The position numbers and the translations under genes were made by a program. The notes under the pieces were generated by a model. It had not been told where the DNA came from, did not search any database, and was given only the letters and a program-made list of their open reading frames with translations. DNA of 26,087 nucleotides from Gyrodactylus bullatarudis (taxonomy: Eukaryota; Platyhelminthes; Monogenea; Gyrodactylidea; Gyrodactylidae): contig SSNU01000339.1 in NCBI GenBank assembly GCA_012064415.1, positions 1 to 26,087 on the forward strand, read 5' to 3'. Within the stretch, counting starts at the first letter, position 1; each line of letters starts with the position of its first letter. This document shows positions 1 through 9,838 of this stretch, piece after piece.

Positions 1-21
1 ATGTATATATATTTATCAAAA

Positions 22-82
22 GTCGGTGTAAGGTCTGAAGAGAGCCGACGAAAATAAAAGCTTTTATTCACCTCAAAAAACC
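22..82 (+). ncRNA. Hammerhead ribozyme motif (GTCGG version), best core
   Basis: CTGAAGA at 35-41, GAGCCGAC at 42-49, GAAA at 50-53, then the 16-nt palindrome AATAAAAGCTTTTATT (53-68), cleavage base C69, and ACC (70-72) pairing with GGT (32-34) as stem I. A second ACC (80-82) can pair with GGT 25-27 across an internal loop. All invariant type I hammerhead core bases are present. The stem III palindrome has almost no loop, as in the minimal hammerheads of Penelope-like terminal repeats that are thought to work as dimers. GTCGG (22-26) is complementary to CCGAC (45-49). The flank to about 126 (CCAGCATGACTGATGGTCAG) recurs at about 19676. Confidence 0.8.
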
Positions 83-291
83 TCTCGTCTTTCTATCCAG
101 CATGACTGATGGTCAGCAACCTCAGAACTTTTTTTTTGTTATGAGTTAGAAAAATTTTTACAAAATACACTCTAAAGTAGTTAAGTTTAAAACAATTATT
201 TTTAAATATTAGATTTTTTAGAGAAAATAATGAAATTTTCAATATATCATAAATAAAATTATAAAAAAATATAACTCTAAATTTTCTATAG

Positions 292-626
292 ATCATACTA
301 AACTAAATCTGACAAATACTATTGTGGGCAATGGAATTTTGCACGCCCTTTTTTCATTATTTGCTGGCCAATCAATGGCAATTGTTGGTGTTGGTGCCGT
401 TACATTCATTATTGAATCAACGGTCATGAAATCTGCGAGGGAAATCGATACAGATGTAACAATTTTACGATTCTGGGTTGGAATTTACGGTGCTATGTTT
501 GGAGCTATTTTTTTATTCTTCAATGTTGGTGGACTTGTCAAACACATTCGGGTTTCAGTGGAGGAAATCTTTGTGTCATATATTGGTTTTTTTTTTGCTC
601 TCAAAGCAGTCTTCAGCATGTTCAAG
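292..626 (+). CDS. SLC4-family transporter, internal exon (membrane domain)
   Basis: First visible exon of a bicarbonate/anion exchanger (SLC4) gene, an integral membrane protein moving HCO3-/anions or related substrates. The acceptor is ttttctatag before 292 and the donor is AAG|GTGATT at 626/627. About 111 residues are encoded with three hydrophobic stretches: LFSLFAGQSMAIVG, FWVGIYGAMFGAIFLFF and EIFVSYIGFFFALKAVFSMF. The order matches SLC4 (SLF.GQPL.I.G, then the segment with VFE, then QEIF...F...K). The exon ends in phase 0, fitting the exon at 4580. The open frame runs on to 782 but loses family similarity after 626, so that part is intron. Acidic E of the family FIYETF motif appears replaced (ALKAVF). 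The start of the protein is outside the window. Confidence 0.85.
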
Positions 627-780
627 GTGATTATGTTGTTAAATTATATGATTACACAGTCCAGAAACACATTTTTTAATTATACATCAAATTTTGAGAA
701 TATGCTCGTCAGGTTGAGAATCTGGAAATTGTTAAGCGTTTGGATTTCGAAGAATATTAAGATTTGTAAAGGTGCTAGCT

Positions 781-870
781 AATGATCATGCTAGTAGTTA
801 AAACGACCAAGCTATTTCGGCGAATAAAGGCTTAAGACCTTACACCGAAGTTATATATATACATATTATA
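781..870 (-). repeat. Degenerate hammerhead/PLE terminal-repeat end
   Basis: Read on the minus strand, the TATATATATAAC lead, CGGTGTAAGGTCT and the downstream ACTACTAGCATGATCATTAG match the repeat at 22020-22145, but the core is rearranged: CTGAAGA and stem III are lost. TTCGG and CCGAA still face each other. Sequence to the right (to about 1150) resembles 7020-7090 (CATACAAGCC...), probably the PLE 3' region. Confidence 0.55.
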
Positions 871-1353
871 AGGGAATAGTTCCAACCTCGACTCAACTCA
901 CAACATAAAACGAGCAAGATGACACCAAAAAACGCTATCGAAATCCCATACTCGAATCCAATCACAGAAATGACAACCACGTTGGCAACAGAAACTCTCA
1001 CCTCAACATTAGTTGATAATCTACCTTGCACAGGCTATCATGTCATACAAGCCTCCTCCAGCAACCCAAAGCGAGGAGGAAACAGGGGAAGAAAGCGGCA
1101 ACGGAGACCCAGAAAATTCTTCCTAACCAGAAAACAGTTACGATGCTGATCCCATTGGACAGCAATACAAATATCCTATTGGTTTAAAACAAATGAAAAA
1201 TTCAATTAGAGTGAGAAACGTCTGGATCTCTGGTTGAACTACGGTTATTTCCATAAGAAAGAAGGTGATGGCAATTGGTAAAAAAAAAGAATATAGCGCT
1301 TTTATTGGTCCTATCCTACTTGCCCTTGTAATATTCATATATATAAATTCCAA

Positions 1354-1403
1354 GTAGGTGTAAGGTCTGGAGAGAGCCGCCGAAATAAAAGCTTTTATTC
1401 ACC
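1354..1403 (+). ncRNA. Hammerhead motif, core mutated (CTGGAGA)
   Basis: GGTGTAAGGT, CTGGAGA (1367-1373), GAGCCGCC, GAAA and ATAAAAGCTTTTAT, then TTCACC. The invariant A6 is G, so it should be inactive. The 5' block GTAGG no longer pairs with CCGCC. The flank to 1450 (CTATTAGTATAACTATTGGTCA) is the usual terminal-repeat continuation. Confidence 0.65.
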
Positions 1404-1930
1404 TGAATAACTTCGTCGTTCTGACTATTAGTATAACTATTGGTCAAACGAGTTTAATGTCTTTATAAATTTATTGAAGCTCGCATTAACATTTTTTAAT
1501 AAAAGTAATAAATCCTGAAAATTTCCCCACTCGTTGCCTAAAACTTTTCAGCTGTCAGCTATAATTTAGAATTTATCTTCGATAGTATCTCATAAATTTC
1601 AGTTTTTTACAAAATCATGAATTTCAAATCTCTTTTGGAAGCTGTTAGTCATCGTCAGAACATTTCCTCATATTGGCATATGTAGAAATAGTTTATGAAT
1701 ATGCTTTGAAAATCTTGACAAAATCATCACTTTCTGGAAATTCATGTTTATAAGATCTGAATGAACACTGTCCAAAAAAACTGAGAATTTTATTCATCAT
1801 CACTTCTTGTTTTCCATTATTTAAAAAAATTTGAACGATAATATTGACGAACTTCATCGAGAATATTTTCGTTTGGTTCTAAATTCATAAGGAAGGTTAG
1901 AGAAAAAATTGAGGAAACTAGCGTAAATTT

Positions 1931-1979
1931 GAGTGATAAACTTTATATTTCGCTGGGTCTCTTCAGACTCTACCCCAGT
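1931..1979 (-). ncRNA. Hammerhead motif (CTGGG version)
   Basis: Minus strand: CTGGGGTAGAGT, CTGAAGA (complement of 1960-1966), GACCCAGC, GAAA, then ATATAAAGTTTATC and ACTC. The core is intact. The 5' block CTGGG is fully complementary to CCCAG next to GAAA, a different pair from that in other copies. Confidence 0.7.
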
Positions 1980-2672
1980 AACATTTAAATACTATTACAA
2001 TGCAAAATATTCCCTGGCTCCCATTAGCCCTCACTAGGGGAGGGAAAAGAAAGGGAGTTGTCAACGTGAAAGACTAATTATTTCTGCATTTTCACAAACT
2101 GATCAATTTTCTGCTGTCCACTGTCTCTACGTTGTATAGTCTCCAGACGCTTATTAAACATGGCTTTGAATTTACGTACTATTCCCGCGTCTATTGTTTG
2201 AAGAACTGAGGTTGGGTTTTCTAGAAGATAGATAATCTGAGAAAGTAACGAGTTTTAAATAATTATTCGTGCAATATTACGATAAGGAAAGCGACTCTCA
2301 AATAAATTACACTGCTCTAAGAAAAAATACTTTTTCTTTACAGTTGAAAAAAAATTAGTGTATTTTAGTTCAAAATTTTACGCTGATTCCGAATATGTAA
2401 TTTGTTTTATCGATTTCGGCACAAAAACATGACTTATGGCCTACTAAAGTGTCATGGACAATTTTAGTAACTACGTAGTAACTAAATGGGAATAACTACT
2501 TAGTTTCAAAACATACAACAGTGAAATACGGCTCATCTTAAAGCTTAGTAAATTTTGCATCAACTGAAAATTTTATCATCCTACGTCTTTTTATACAAAA
2601 GTTTCATTCGTGCAAAGTTTAAAAGTTTTTCTCATATTTTCTGATATATTTGTATATCTGAGATAGGTTTTT

Positions 2673-3045
2673 ATGTCATTCAATCAAATCATGATTAAAT
2701 CCTTTTTATTCTCAATATTTTCGATTTCATTTTATAAAATGAATCGTCAATTTATTTGCAAGAATCCCAAAAATTCTTTTTGTTACATCTGTGGAAATTT
2801 TTCTCATAAAAACACATTTCGGATCACTCAAAGGCACAAGGATTCATATTTGAGCACTTTTGGAATACCATTACTTGATAGTGAAAAATGTTTTGCCCCG
2901 AATTCATTGTGTTCATCCTGCAACAATTCCCTTCTATAAAAAAATTTCTTGTGGCGTAGAACAGTAATAAGTTGGAGTTTGCAAACAAACCATCAGTACG
3001 ATTGTTATTTTTGTGGATCTATTTTGAAAATTAAAAATTATCCGA
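2673..3045 (+). pseudogene. Broken Cys-rich (FCYICG / DCYFC) family protein
   Basis: The frame 2673-2939 includes MNRQFICKNPKNSFCYICG, then Y...FGIPLLDSEKCFAPNSLC and SSC, ending at a stop. After a frame change the next stretch reads SWSLQTNHQYDCYFCGS (near 2965-3020). I recognise the pattern FCY.CG...F......D..K..AP...C..C...L...NH..DCYFC from a widespread uncharacterised arthropod family with probable zinc-binding cysteines. Function is unknown. The stop and frameshift make this a decayed copy. It sits in the first visible SLC4 intron, unrelated to that gene. I did not find terminal repeats around it. Confidence 0.5.
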
Positions 3046-3485
3046 TCTTATATCGTTTGTCGGGGCTTGTCTGTAAGATTTTTGTGTTTCTAGTTTAGCT
3101 TCAGGTGAAAAAATCTCGATTATCGCATCAAAATCGATTGAAACGAAAATGGAAAACATCTAGCAGAAGTAATCACAGTTCTTGATAGACTTCACGTAAA
3201 TTTGGATCTATTAAAATTATATATGTTTGATAATTTTAAATCGAACCACCATTGAAATAACGAGACACTAATACATTATTTTGAAAAACATGTATGGGGA
3301 TCGTAAATACATCTGTATATCATCCATAATTTATTTTTGAAAAAATTATATGATTTTAAAATTTTTTTCTCTTTTTTGGCAATAAACCCCCTCGTAGATA
3401 TTTGGGCTGGAAATTGCGGCATCTTCAATTGATTTCCAAAACAATTTCCGATTGAATTTATCATTCATAGTTCCTATCATTCTCC

Positions 3486-3960
3486 AGTTTCTCTCCGAAA
3501 GAACACAAGAAGAGTATTGTGAGAAACGAGTTTTTGAATATTGATAGATTTGTTTCAACTGAATACGTCAAGGAGGAAAGAATAAAGTTAAAATCCCTCT
3601 TGATGCGAGACGGCTATCCGGAGTCATTCATTGAAAAACATGCGCACGCGAAGCCCAAGAATGAAGAATTGGAAGATGACGAAGAACCTATCTATCTGAA
3701 GCTGCCTTTTAAAGGGGATACCTGCAAGTCTATTTTGAGCAACAAACTATCACATATAACCAGGAGGAAATTCCCAGGGAGGAAACTGAGAATAATACAA
3801 AATACAAAAACTATCGAATGGACAAAACTAGGACCCTATCCCATAACTTAAGAAGAAAGGAGTGATCTACCTCTTCATGCGTTCATGCGTTGACAAACAT
3901 GTTGGCCAAATGACGAGAAGCCTTGGAAAGAGAGTCAAAGAGCACTTGCTTTTTAGCTGA
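3486..3960 (+). pseudogene. Penelope-like element ORF, 3' part (connector + GIY-YIG)
   Basis: A 5'-truncated PLE. The frame from 3519 gives IVRNEFLNIDRFVSTEYVK, then LLMRDGYPESFIEKHA (the post-RT connector ..L...GYP..FI..) and PIYLKLPFKGDTCKSIL, the pre-endonuclease block. It stops near 3849. In another frame, 3859-3960 reads GVIYLFMRSC..KHVGQMTRSLGKRVKEHL, a GIY-YIG start with YIG changed to HVG, ending at TGA. An 8-nt tandem (ATGCGTTC) lies inside the GIY block. Homology with the inverted copy at 13190-13441 begins at about 3486, marking the truncation. Its 3' hammerhead repeat follows at 4241. Dead as an enzyme. Confidence 0.82.
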
Positions 3961-4240
3961 AGAAGGAACTTTTATTATTCTCTACCCAAGTCTTTCCAGC
4001 CGCGCGTGGGAGAATAATCTAACGAGTGCGAAAAACCACTTCATTAAGAAACTGAAACTGAATTTGTGTGTAGGAAAAATGATTGCCTCAGGCTAAGACA
4101 GATTCATTAACGGGAAGCAATTGGCCGAGATAGAAAAGATACTCAAACCAACACCTCTTGCAAATTCAGCTCGACCCAATGCTTAGAAGAAAACAAATTG
4201 AAACAAAAAATAATTCAATATAACCATATATAAATATTGT

Positions 4241-4335
4241 CCAGGATTAAGTCTGATGAGACCCGGAGAAATAAAACGTTTATCACCTATTATTTGCTTG
4301 TTCTCAAACCTTACTCTAGTCTAGTATCGAATAAT
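4241..4335 (+). ncRNA. Hammerhead motif (CCAGG version) in PLE 3' repeat
   Basis: CCAGGATTAAGT, CTGATGA (4253-4259), GACCCGGA, GAAA (4268-4271), ATAAAACGTTTAT, C4284 then ACC. The stem II closing C is A here. It lies 280 nt after the PLE GIY-YIG fragment on the same strand. The next 45 nt (TATTTGCTTGTTCTCAAACC...) match the hammerhead repeat at 13841-13932, so both are ends of one PLE family. Confidence 0.72.
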
Positions 4336-4579
4336 AACGTTATTCAAGCTTTACCTAAATTTATATTCATCTTGTTTAAATTCAAATCATTTTTGCCTTC
4401 TTATTGGTTCTTTTGGTTGCATTAATGTAGTTTTCGCACTTATGAAATCAAATGTCAATTTTTTTAATACCCACTGGTCTAATTTCATAATAACTAATGT
4501 ATTGAAAACTTCAATTATATGCACTTATTTCAAAATTCCATTATTTTATTAATAAGTTTTTACTTTAAAGTTAATAAAG

Positions 4580-4762
4580 GCATACGATCCATCTGAATTA
4601 GTACTGGATTTAGCGAATTCCAATAACACAATAATTCAAAATAAAATGGATCTGTCAAGGAAAAATGGCATTGCCGGTGCTACTCTTTTTCTTGGCATTA
4701 CAATGGCAATGTTTTGTCTAACCTTAGCTTCGTTCAAACGAGGAAATTATTTTCTGAGATCA
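4580..4762 (+). CDS. SLC4-family transporter, internal exon
   Basis: 183-nt phase-0 exon encoding 61 residues: a polar extracellular-type loop (AYDPSELVLDLANSNN...) followed by a hydrophobic segment NGIAGATLFLGITMAMFCL and the juxtamembrane FKRGNYFLRS. This matches the SLC4 pattern in which a loop precedes a helix ending in ..LRKFK.S.YF. The donor TCA|GTTAGT is good. An in-frame TAA lies just upstream of the acceptor, so the exon cannot extend further left. It joins in phase with 292-626 and 4822-5087. A two-glycan-like NNT sequence sits in the loop, which is commonly glycosylated in this family; this last point is inference. Confidence 0.85.
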
Positions 4763-4821
4763 GTTAGTTTTATTTATTTTGATTTATTGACTCTTTAAAA
4801 TCAAATTCAAAATCATCCAAG

Positions 4822-5087
4822 ATTCGAAAATTCCTAGGCGCGTTCAACGTACCAATTGGCATGTGTCTAGTTGTTTTTCTTGAAAGGGTATTTTTCAGAG
4901 CTTACAATTTGCCTACCTTACCGATAGCACCCTCGGATAAAATCAATCCCACACTTTGGACTGCTCCAGTGAATTTTGATTCAATGCTCAGAATGACAAG
5001 TGGACAAATTACAACAATTCATTCAGTTTGTATTCCATTAGGGTTAGCTCTAACTATCCTAATATTCACACAAAGCACCTTGAATGG
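4822..5087 (+). CDS. SLC4-family transporter, internal exon
   Basis: Follows a 59-bp intron (4763-4821) with acceptor catccaag. It begins IRKFLGAFNVPIG, the counterpart of the strongly conserved SLC4 sequence (R)RFLGDFGVPI. A polar loop with PSDKINPTLWTAP follows, then a hydrophobic helix IHSVCIPLGLALTILIF ending FTQSTLNG, equivalent to the family FLE.QIT region. The donor is GG|GTAAGA at 5088, leaving phase 2. The ATG at 4861 is internal and not a start. The canonical D and G of GDFGVPI are A and N here, so the protein is a divergent member. Confidence 0.88.
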
Positions 5088-5296
5088 GTAAGAATAAATA
5101 CCCTTATTTTAATCACTTTAAGCTTGAAGAAAAAAATAAATATTTATCTCTAAATAAAAATTAAATCTATCTTGAAATCTGATGATTCTTTGACATAGGT
5201 CAAAAATTTCAACAGAATTACATTTGTATAAATAGTAGTATGAGAAATATAACATTTGAACAATATTAACTGCGGAATTTTATTTTTTCTTTTTAG

Positions 5297-5491
5297 AATC
5301 ACCTCCATCAAGAGTATGGAATCCAAGAATGCATTATTCGGTATAGATTATATACTTATACTGATCATATTTCCAATAATTAGTGGCACAGTGGGATGGC
5401 CATATGTGTCTGGAGCACCAGTAAGAACTGTTGCACATATAGCTGGATTGGCTATATTGGAGAAAAAACCTAGACCAGGCGTCAGTCCAAA
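5297..5491 (+). CDS. SLC4-family transporter, internal exon
   Basis: Acceptor tttttctttttag before 5297; the first base completes the Gly codon left by the previous exon. It encodes ITSIKSMESKNALFG, a membrane helix IDYILILIIFPIISGTVGWP and the re-entrant signature YVSGAPVRTVAHIAGLA. The last aligns with SLC4 anion exchangers (G.PWLSATTVRSVTHANAL). It ends PRPGVSPK with donor AA|GTAAGA, phase 2, continued at 10346. The anion-exchanger-like SATTVRS counterpart (SGAPVRT) favours SLC4 AE/NBC-type proteins over SLC4A11, but I would not name an orthologue. Confidence 0.9.
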
Positions 5492-6924
5492 GTAAGATGT
5501 TTTTCAACTGTTATTGATATTTAATATGCTTTTGGGAAACATTTGACCGAAGAATAGTGCAGAAACTGAAAAATCTAGTTAAGATAATAAACGAATAAAA
5601 TAAAACCAAACCAGAAACCTACCTAATAGAAGTATTCAAAAATAGAAAATTTTCAGAAACAAGGCAAAATTTCCAGATAAATTATTGATTTTTGGAATAT
5701 ATTTAGACTTAAGCTAAATGCTGAAAATAATGATATTCAAGTTTAAAAATTCTGATTCTCGCTCAAATATTAATATAAAATCAATATCATCTTTAATATC
5801 TTCATTGCTGAATAAGTTTTGAGATATTTATCAATGGAAATAATAATGGAATCATGATATTGTAATTTCTGTCAAGATTCGTTGATTTTGAAAACATAGG
5901 AAATTCTAAAAATATGAGCAATATCATGATGGAGAAATTTATTTTTTCTTCGAGAATATGCACCTAGTTCTTGAAGAATGTATTCTAATATATTAACCCA
6001 TCGGAAGATAGGTTGTCCGGCGAAAAAATGGGCTAAAAAATTCTATGATAAACTGTGTAATCAATAAATCAAAGTTAATGTAGATTTTCAAAGCAGTTAA
6101 ATCTGAAATATATCACTTAATAGGTTACTTTTCATGATCAGAATTCTGAATAACATCAGATGAGGTTTATAAGTTGAAAAGTCCATTACTAACTGGATAA
6201 TTTTGTTTTATTTGTTTAGTCAAATATTCTTTACGGAGAGTTTTTTTCTATTAGTTTTGGATATAATTCGTCTAGAATCGTCTTATTAAGTAGCGGACTA
6301 GTCCATGTTGCAGAACGCTTCAGCTCACAAACTAGATAGAAATCTCTCCGACCATTAGAAAAAATATGTACAGTGCACTGCGAAACTCATAGAATCGTAA
6401 AACTACTAGGCACGATTGAATTTTTGGTTGATTTTTCTAGCCTGTAAATTCGTAATAAAAGTTTTCAAGGCCTGTTGAAAAATTTGAAAAATATGTATTC
6501 ATTTTTTAAAATGATACAATAATTCACTCTTTAGTTCTCGAGATTCCGATTATTTTAATATTGCATGCTTTAATTGTCAAAAAATTTATACTAAGGATGC
6601 TGGCTAGGCTAGAATGAAATTTTTAATCTCGTATTAAGACCAACTTATCTGATAGAACTATCAATCCTAAGCATTATTTTGTATTGAAGCATTCGGTGTT
6701 AAAAAACCAAAATTTTTCAAATCACCGCTCAATTTTCAATAAATATTTACTACGCAATCAATAAAATCCGAAATATCTTGGCCATTTAATGAATTTCTTA
6801 ATTTTGATCTTCAAAAATAGTAATCTTGTCATCAAAAGGGACTTCATTGTTAATTTCGTTGTTTTATCATGTCCGTGGGCTTTTGTGTGAAAAAAATTTC
6901 ACCCTAGCCAATGCTAACTAATTG

Positions 6925-7020
6925 TCATCCTGGTAGTTGGAAAGACGAAAGAGGTTAACTAGGTGAATAAAAGCTTTTATTTTCGTGGGCTCTCTTCAGA
7001 ACTTACACCGACTTAAGGCC
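6925..7020 (-). ncRNA. Hammerhead motif in PLE 3' repeat (minus)
   Basis: The minus strand from 7014 reads AAGTCGGTGTAAGTT, CTGAAGA, GAGCCCAC, GAAA, AATAAAAGCTTTTATT, C, ACCT. The core is intact; the GTCGG/CCCAC complement has one mismatch. It lies downstream, on the same strand, of the PLE ORF fragment 7830-7195, which fits a 3' terminal repeat. Confidence 0.75.
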
Positions 7021-7194
7021 TGTCGATGGTATATTTTAGATGATAATCTACTCTGCACAGGCTGCCACGTCATACAAGCCCCTCTCCCAGCGACCCCTAA
7101 TGATTGAAAAATATTATTTTCCCAACCAGAAACGCAAGCCACTACTCTCTAGCAGCTCAACATTACATCAGCATCTCAAAGCAATGTGGAAACA

Positions 7195-7830
7195 GGGTTG
7201 GCTTGGGAATTCTCTCTTAGTTTTTTCAAAGAGCTTCTTGTTTAATATTTGGTGAACTGTATCCCCTTCGAAGGGAGCTCTCAAGTAAATTGGGGTGAGT
7301 TCTTCAACCTCTTTGTCTGCTTTTCCTTTTAGATTTGAGTGTTTGTCAATGCTTCTGGATAGCCGTCTTTTATTGATAATTCTCTCAGTACCTGTTTATC
7401 TTCTTTCTTGTAAACTTATGAAGTTAATCTTTCTATTTTCATGTACTAATTTCTCACAAGACTCTTTTTATGACACACAGGACAGAAACTCAGGAAAGGC
7501 ATAAACTGTATTGGCACTGACTTCTTTCTATAGATTCTCGTCTGAGCAGTTTCATTAGACCAACACGTCAAGAAAGTTCAAGGACATCTCATGTTCGTCT
7601 TCTTTTGTGAATTCGATACCGTGATGCATTGAAATCAGTTTTTGTAGAGTCGATTCGACACCATTGCTTTCCTCTAGGACAAGAAAGATGAAATCAAGGT
7701 AACGTTCATACAAATGAGCTTCACTGTTAGGTCATTAATTTGACAACTTTCAAGAGAGGCAAACAACAGATCACCGAGGAGGAGCCCGATGGGACTTGCC
7801 TGCAAATTTGACTGAAAATTAAACAAATCA
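7195..7830 (-). pseudogene. Penelope-like element RT palm to connector, decayed
   Basis: On the minus strand, several frames together show PLE reverse transcriptase: ASPIGLLLGDLLFASLE (RT block B, about 7735-7813), YERYLDFIFLVLEES (block C, RYVDD with the second D lost) and LISMHHGIEFTKEDEHEMS...NFLDV, open for 54 codons at 7555-7724. Then come TRIYRKKSVPIQFMPFLSF and HKKSLVRN, KDGYPEALTN (connector) and LTPIYLRAPFEGDTVHQIL. Stops and shifts separate the blocks. It is a different copy from 7910-8180 because both contain the connector. A hammerhead repeat follows at 7014-6961. No GIY-YIG block is visible between 7195 and 7020. Confidence 0.8.
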
Positions 7831-7909
7831 GTCTATCGACAAATTTGGCTGAATTCTTAGCTGAATATTTACAAAGTTCATTCCTTAAAGATTTCTGTTA
7901 GCCATTTCA

Positions 7910-8180
7910 TCATTTTGTGCTGCGGGGTTGCTGAAATATCGAATATAGACCTTTTGTTATATCTTTGTGAAACGGTAGATATAGTCTTATTTCAGGTTTT
8001 TCTTCTTCCTTATCTTGTGTTTGGTCGTTTGATTTTTCCATGGATTCCAGGATATTGTTGATGAAGTTTATGGGATATTCGTTCGCCAAGAAAATATCCA
8101 CTAGTTTTTCTTTTTCTTCTTGCCAGAATTCTTCGGATACTATTCGCTTGACTCGGGTAAACTTAGATACGATAAATAAA
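7910..8180 (-). pseudogene. Second Penelope-like connector fragment (minus)
   Basis: An open minus-strand frame of about 90 codons: KFTRVKRIVSEEFWQEEKEK, LVDIFLANEYPINFINNIL (the L...YP..FI connector), an acidic linker, then IRLYLPFHKDITKGLYSIFQ (equivalent of YLKLPFKGDTCKSIL), ending at TGA at 7910. Low likeness to the neighbouring copies makes it another PLE family. It is tandem with, and upstream of, the RT fragment 7830-7195 on the same strand. Confidence 0.7.
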
Positions 8181-8440
8181 TTTATAAGATATTTATTATT
8201 TTATCATGTTTTTTATGTTTTTCTACTGTTTTACATTGTCATTCATATATATATATATGGCCGGTGCCCCTAAAGTAAAGTTTAGCCAAGTGAACAGTTA
8301 CCAATTGATCCCTACATAAAGAAGACCGAACACGTAATTGCTCACAACAACAAGAGAAACCCCACTCTCTCCCCAATTGCATTCTCAAACCAACCGATAA
8401 GAGGATACACTTTTGTTAATTAATTTAATATATAAATCAA

Positions 8441-8530
8441 GCTGGTGTAAGAGTCTGATGAGATCCGGCGAAATAAAAGCTTTATCACTAATTTCTCGTC
8501 TTATCTTCAAATCCTCAAAATGAGTTTTGA
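8441..8530 (+). ncRNA. Hammerhead motif (GCTGG version), intact core
   Basis: GCTGGTGTAAGAGT, CTGATGA (8455-8461), GATCCGGC, GAAA (8470-8473), ATAAAAGCTTTAT, C8486, ACT pairing with AGT. GCTGG pairs with CCGGC through one G-U wobble. The flank to 8530 (TCCTCAAAATGAG) matches the flank of the 18080-18127 motif. Confidence 0.75.
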
Positions 8531-8619
8531 CTCACCAACAAATTCAAATGTTTTCGAAGAAGCTCGGCAATACCTACTCCAGCAAAATTACTTTCTGATT
8601 CTAATGAACTATTCATTAA

Positions 8620-8690
8620 GAGGATTCAGAAAACGAGTGAATATTTAGTTATAAAGCTTATATTTCACCGGCTAGATATATATATTTTTT
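8620..8690 (-). repeat. Hammerhead repeat with core deleted
   Basis: Compared with 18045-18140 on the same strand (GAGGATTCAGAAA.CGAGTGAAT, AAAGCTTATATTTC), this copy goes straight from TTTCACCGG to CTAGATATATAT. The 23 nt from one CCGG block to the next, which contain CTGAAGA, are missing. Confidence 0.65.
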
Positions 8691-9583
8691 ACTAATTTGA
8701 TATCAAATGATAAGAATTAATCCATTTTCACGAATTATTAAAATACTTGGAAGTAAAGCTAATCAACGAAAAAAATTATTTTTTCAATGATTGCGCCGCT
8801 TCCAGAATTCGAAGCGATTTTTGAAGCTCGTGATGAAATTTTTTGTCCCTAGTTTCAAACGATTTGAGTTTAGATCAATCTTTTCCGAAAATTCTGATTT
8901 ATCAATTCTCAGATTTTCAAGACGTAAGGTGAATTTTTCATTGGTAGATTATAAAAAAATTTTTCCCATTATCTCGAACCGATATTCCGAAGGTTGATCG
9001 CGCTCAAAATAGTTTTTTTAATCCACCTAACTGATGTAGTTTATTAAAGCCTTTTTTGATTGGTCCGGATCATAGAATTAGCGTCAATTAGTAATTTTAG
9101 CGTCATGATCGATTTTAAAGCTCCAGAACAGCTTTATGATTAAAAATTTGTGTAGAATTAGAATATAATTCGTTATTTTTAGTTGAAATGTATTTTTTCT
9201 AGCGTTTTGAGTCTTAAAATCAAAAATTTTGATCTCTAGCAGATTTATTTTGATTTCATGCGTTAGATAATGAATAATGATAAAATTAGATTAGATGAAA
9301 TACTTAAAAATCCTCACCAAAACAAATTATATTGGCTGAATTTCAACTCTCGAGTCGTATTTTCTGTTTTTCATGATTTTCGCAGTGCATTGTATATTAA
9401 TTCAATAATAAGTGATACATCTTTCGACAGCATACACTCGACAACCTGGGAATCAAACTTATCGCAGTGGAATCAATTTGTGAGATTTCATATTGAGCGA
9501 CATAAACTATTCCTTTAGATGATCACGAAAGAGTTATTATCCAAAATGTAATATTACGAATAAGTAATATTTATGTATTAATC

Positions 9584-9838
9584 TATATAGGTAGAACTAT
9601 TAGGAAATTATCTACACGAGCGGAGGATCATCTGAAGAAGGATACTGCGGTTACTAGGCACCTTAGACAAGAAGATCATACAGCTTCAGTTTCTAATTTT
9701 TCCGTTTTATACAAAAACCCCGATGACGACAGCATAGATGTATGGGTGAAAGAAAATTTTCTTATTAACCTATATAAACCTAATCTATGTGTTCAAAAGA
9801 ATTATTCCTATAATCTTCAATTACCTTGGCCAATGTAA
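9584..9838 (+). pseudogene. Penelope-like GIY-YIG endonuclease end, open frame
   Basis: 84 codons without a stop from TAT ATA GGT (YIG) to TAA at 9836. The sequence runs YIGRTIRKLSTRAEDHLKKD, then TAVTRHLRQEDH, SVLYKNPDDDSIDVWVKE, and NLYKPNLCVQKN near the end. The YIG...T.RKL..R...HL and late LI...KP.L pattern is that of the GIY-YIG nuclease at the C terminus of PLE proteins. The GIY half is missing upstream, so it is a fragment, but the clean frame suggests a younger insertion than the others. No hammerhead follows within 1 kb. The family call rests on motifs only. Confidence 0.6.

Larger units (their letters stand above)
627..4579. other. SLC4 intron with PLE, hammerhead and other repeat fragments
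   Basis: About 3.95 kb between two phase-0 SLC4 exons. It holds hammerhead-bearing repeat pieces (about 781-870, 1330-1450, 1931-1979, 4241-4290), a Cys-rich pseudogene (2673-3045) and a PLE coding fragment (3486-3960). The stretches 1450-1930, 1980-2670 and 3046-3485 show only AT-rich sequence that I cannot assign. The acceptor ...ttaataaag|GCATACG has a weak pyrimidine tract. Confidence 0.6.

Noticed and set aside
627..782. Extension of the first SLC4 exon to the stop at 779-782
   Set aside because: Family similarity ends at the AAG|GTGATT donor and the next exon joins in phase 0, so the tail is read-through intron.
919..1149. Open frames on both strands at 840-1149
   Set aside because: The region resembles repeat sequence at 7020-7090 in different frames; no conserved protein frame.
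7040..7504. Plus-strand frames at 7040-7255 and 7295-7504
   Set aside because: They are antisense to the minus-strand PLE RT/connector fragment.
8791..8997. 68-codon frame at 8791 and 82-codon frame at 9270
   Set aside because: No recognisable domain, no splice context, and such lengths are expected by chance here.
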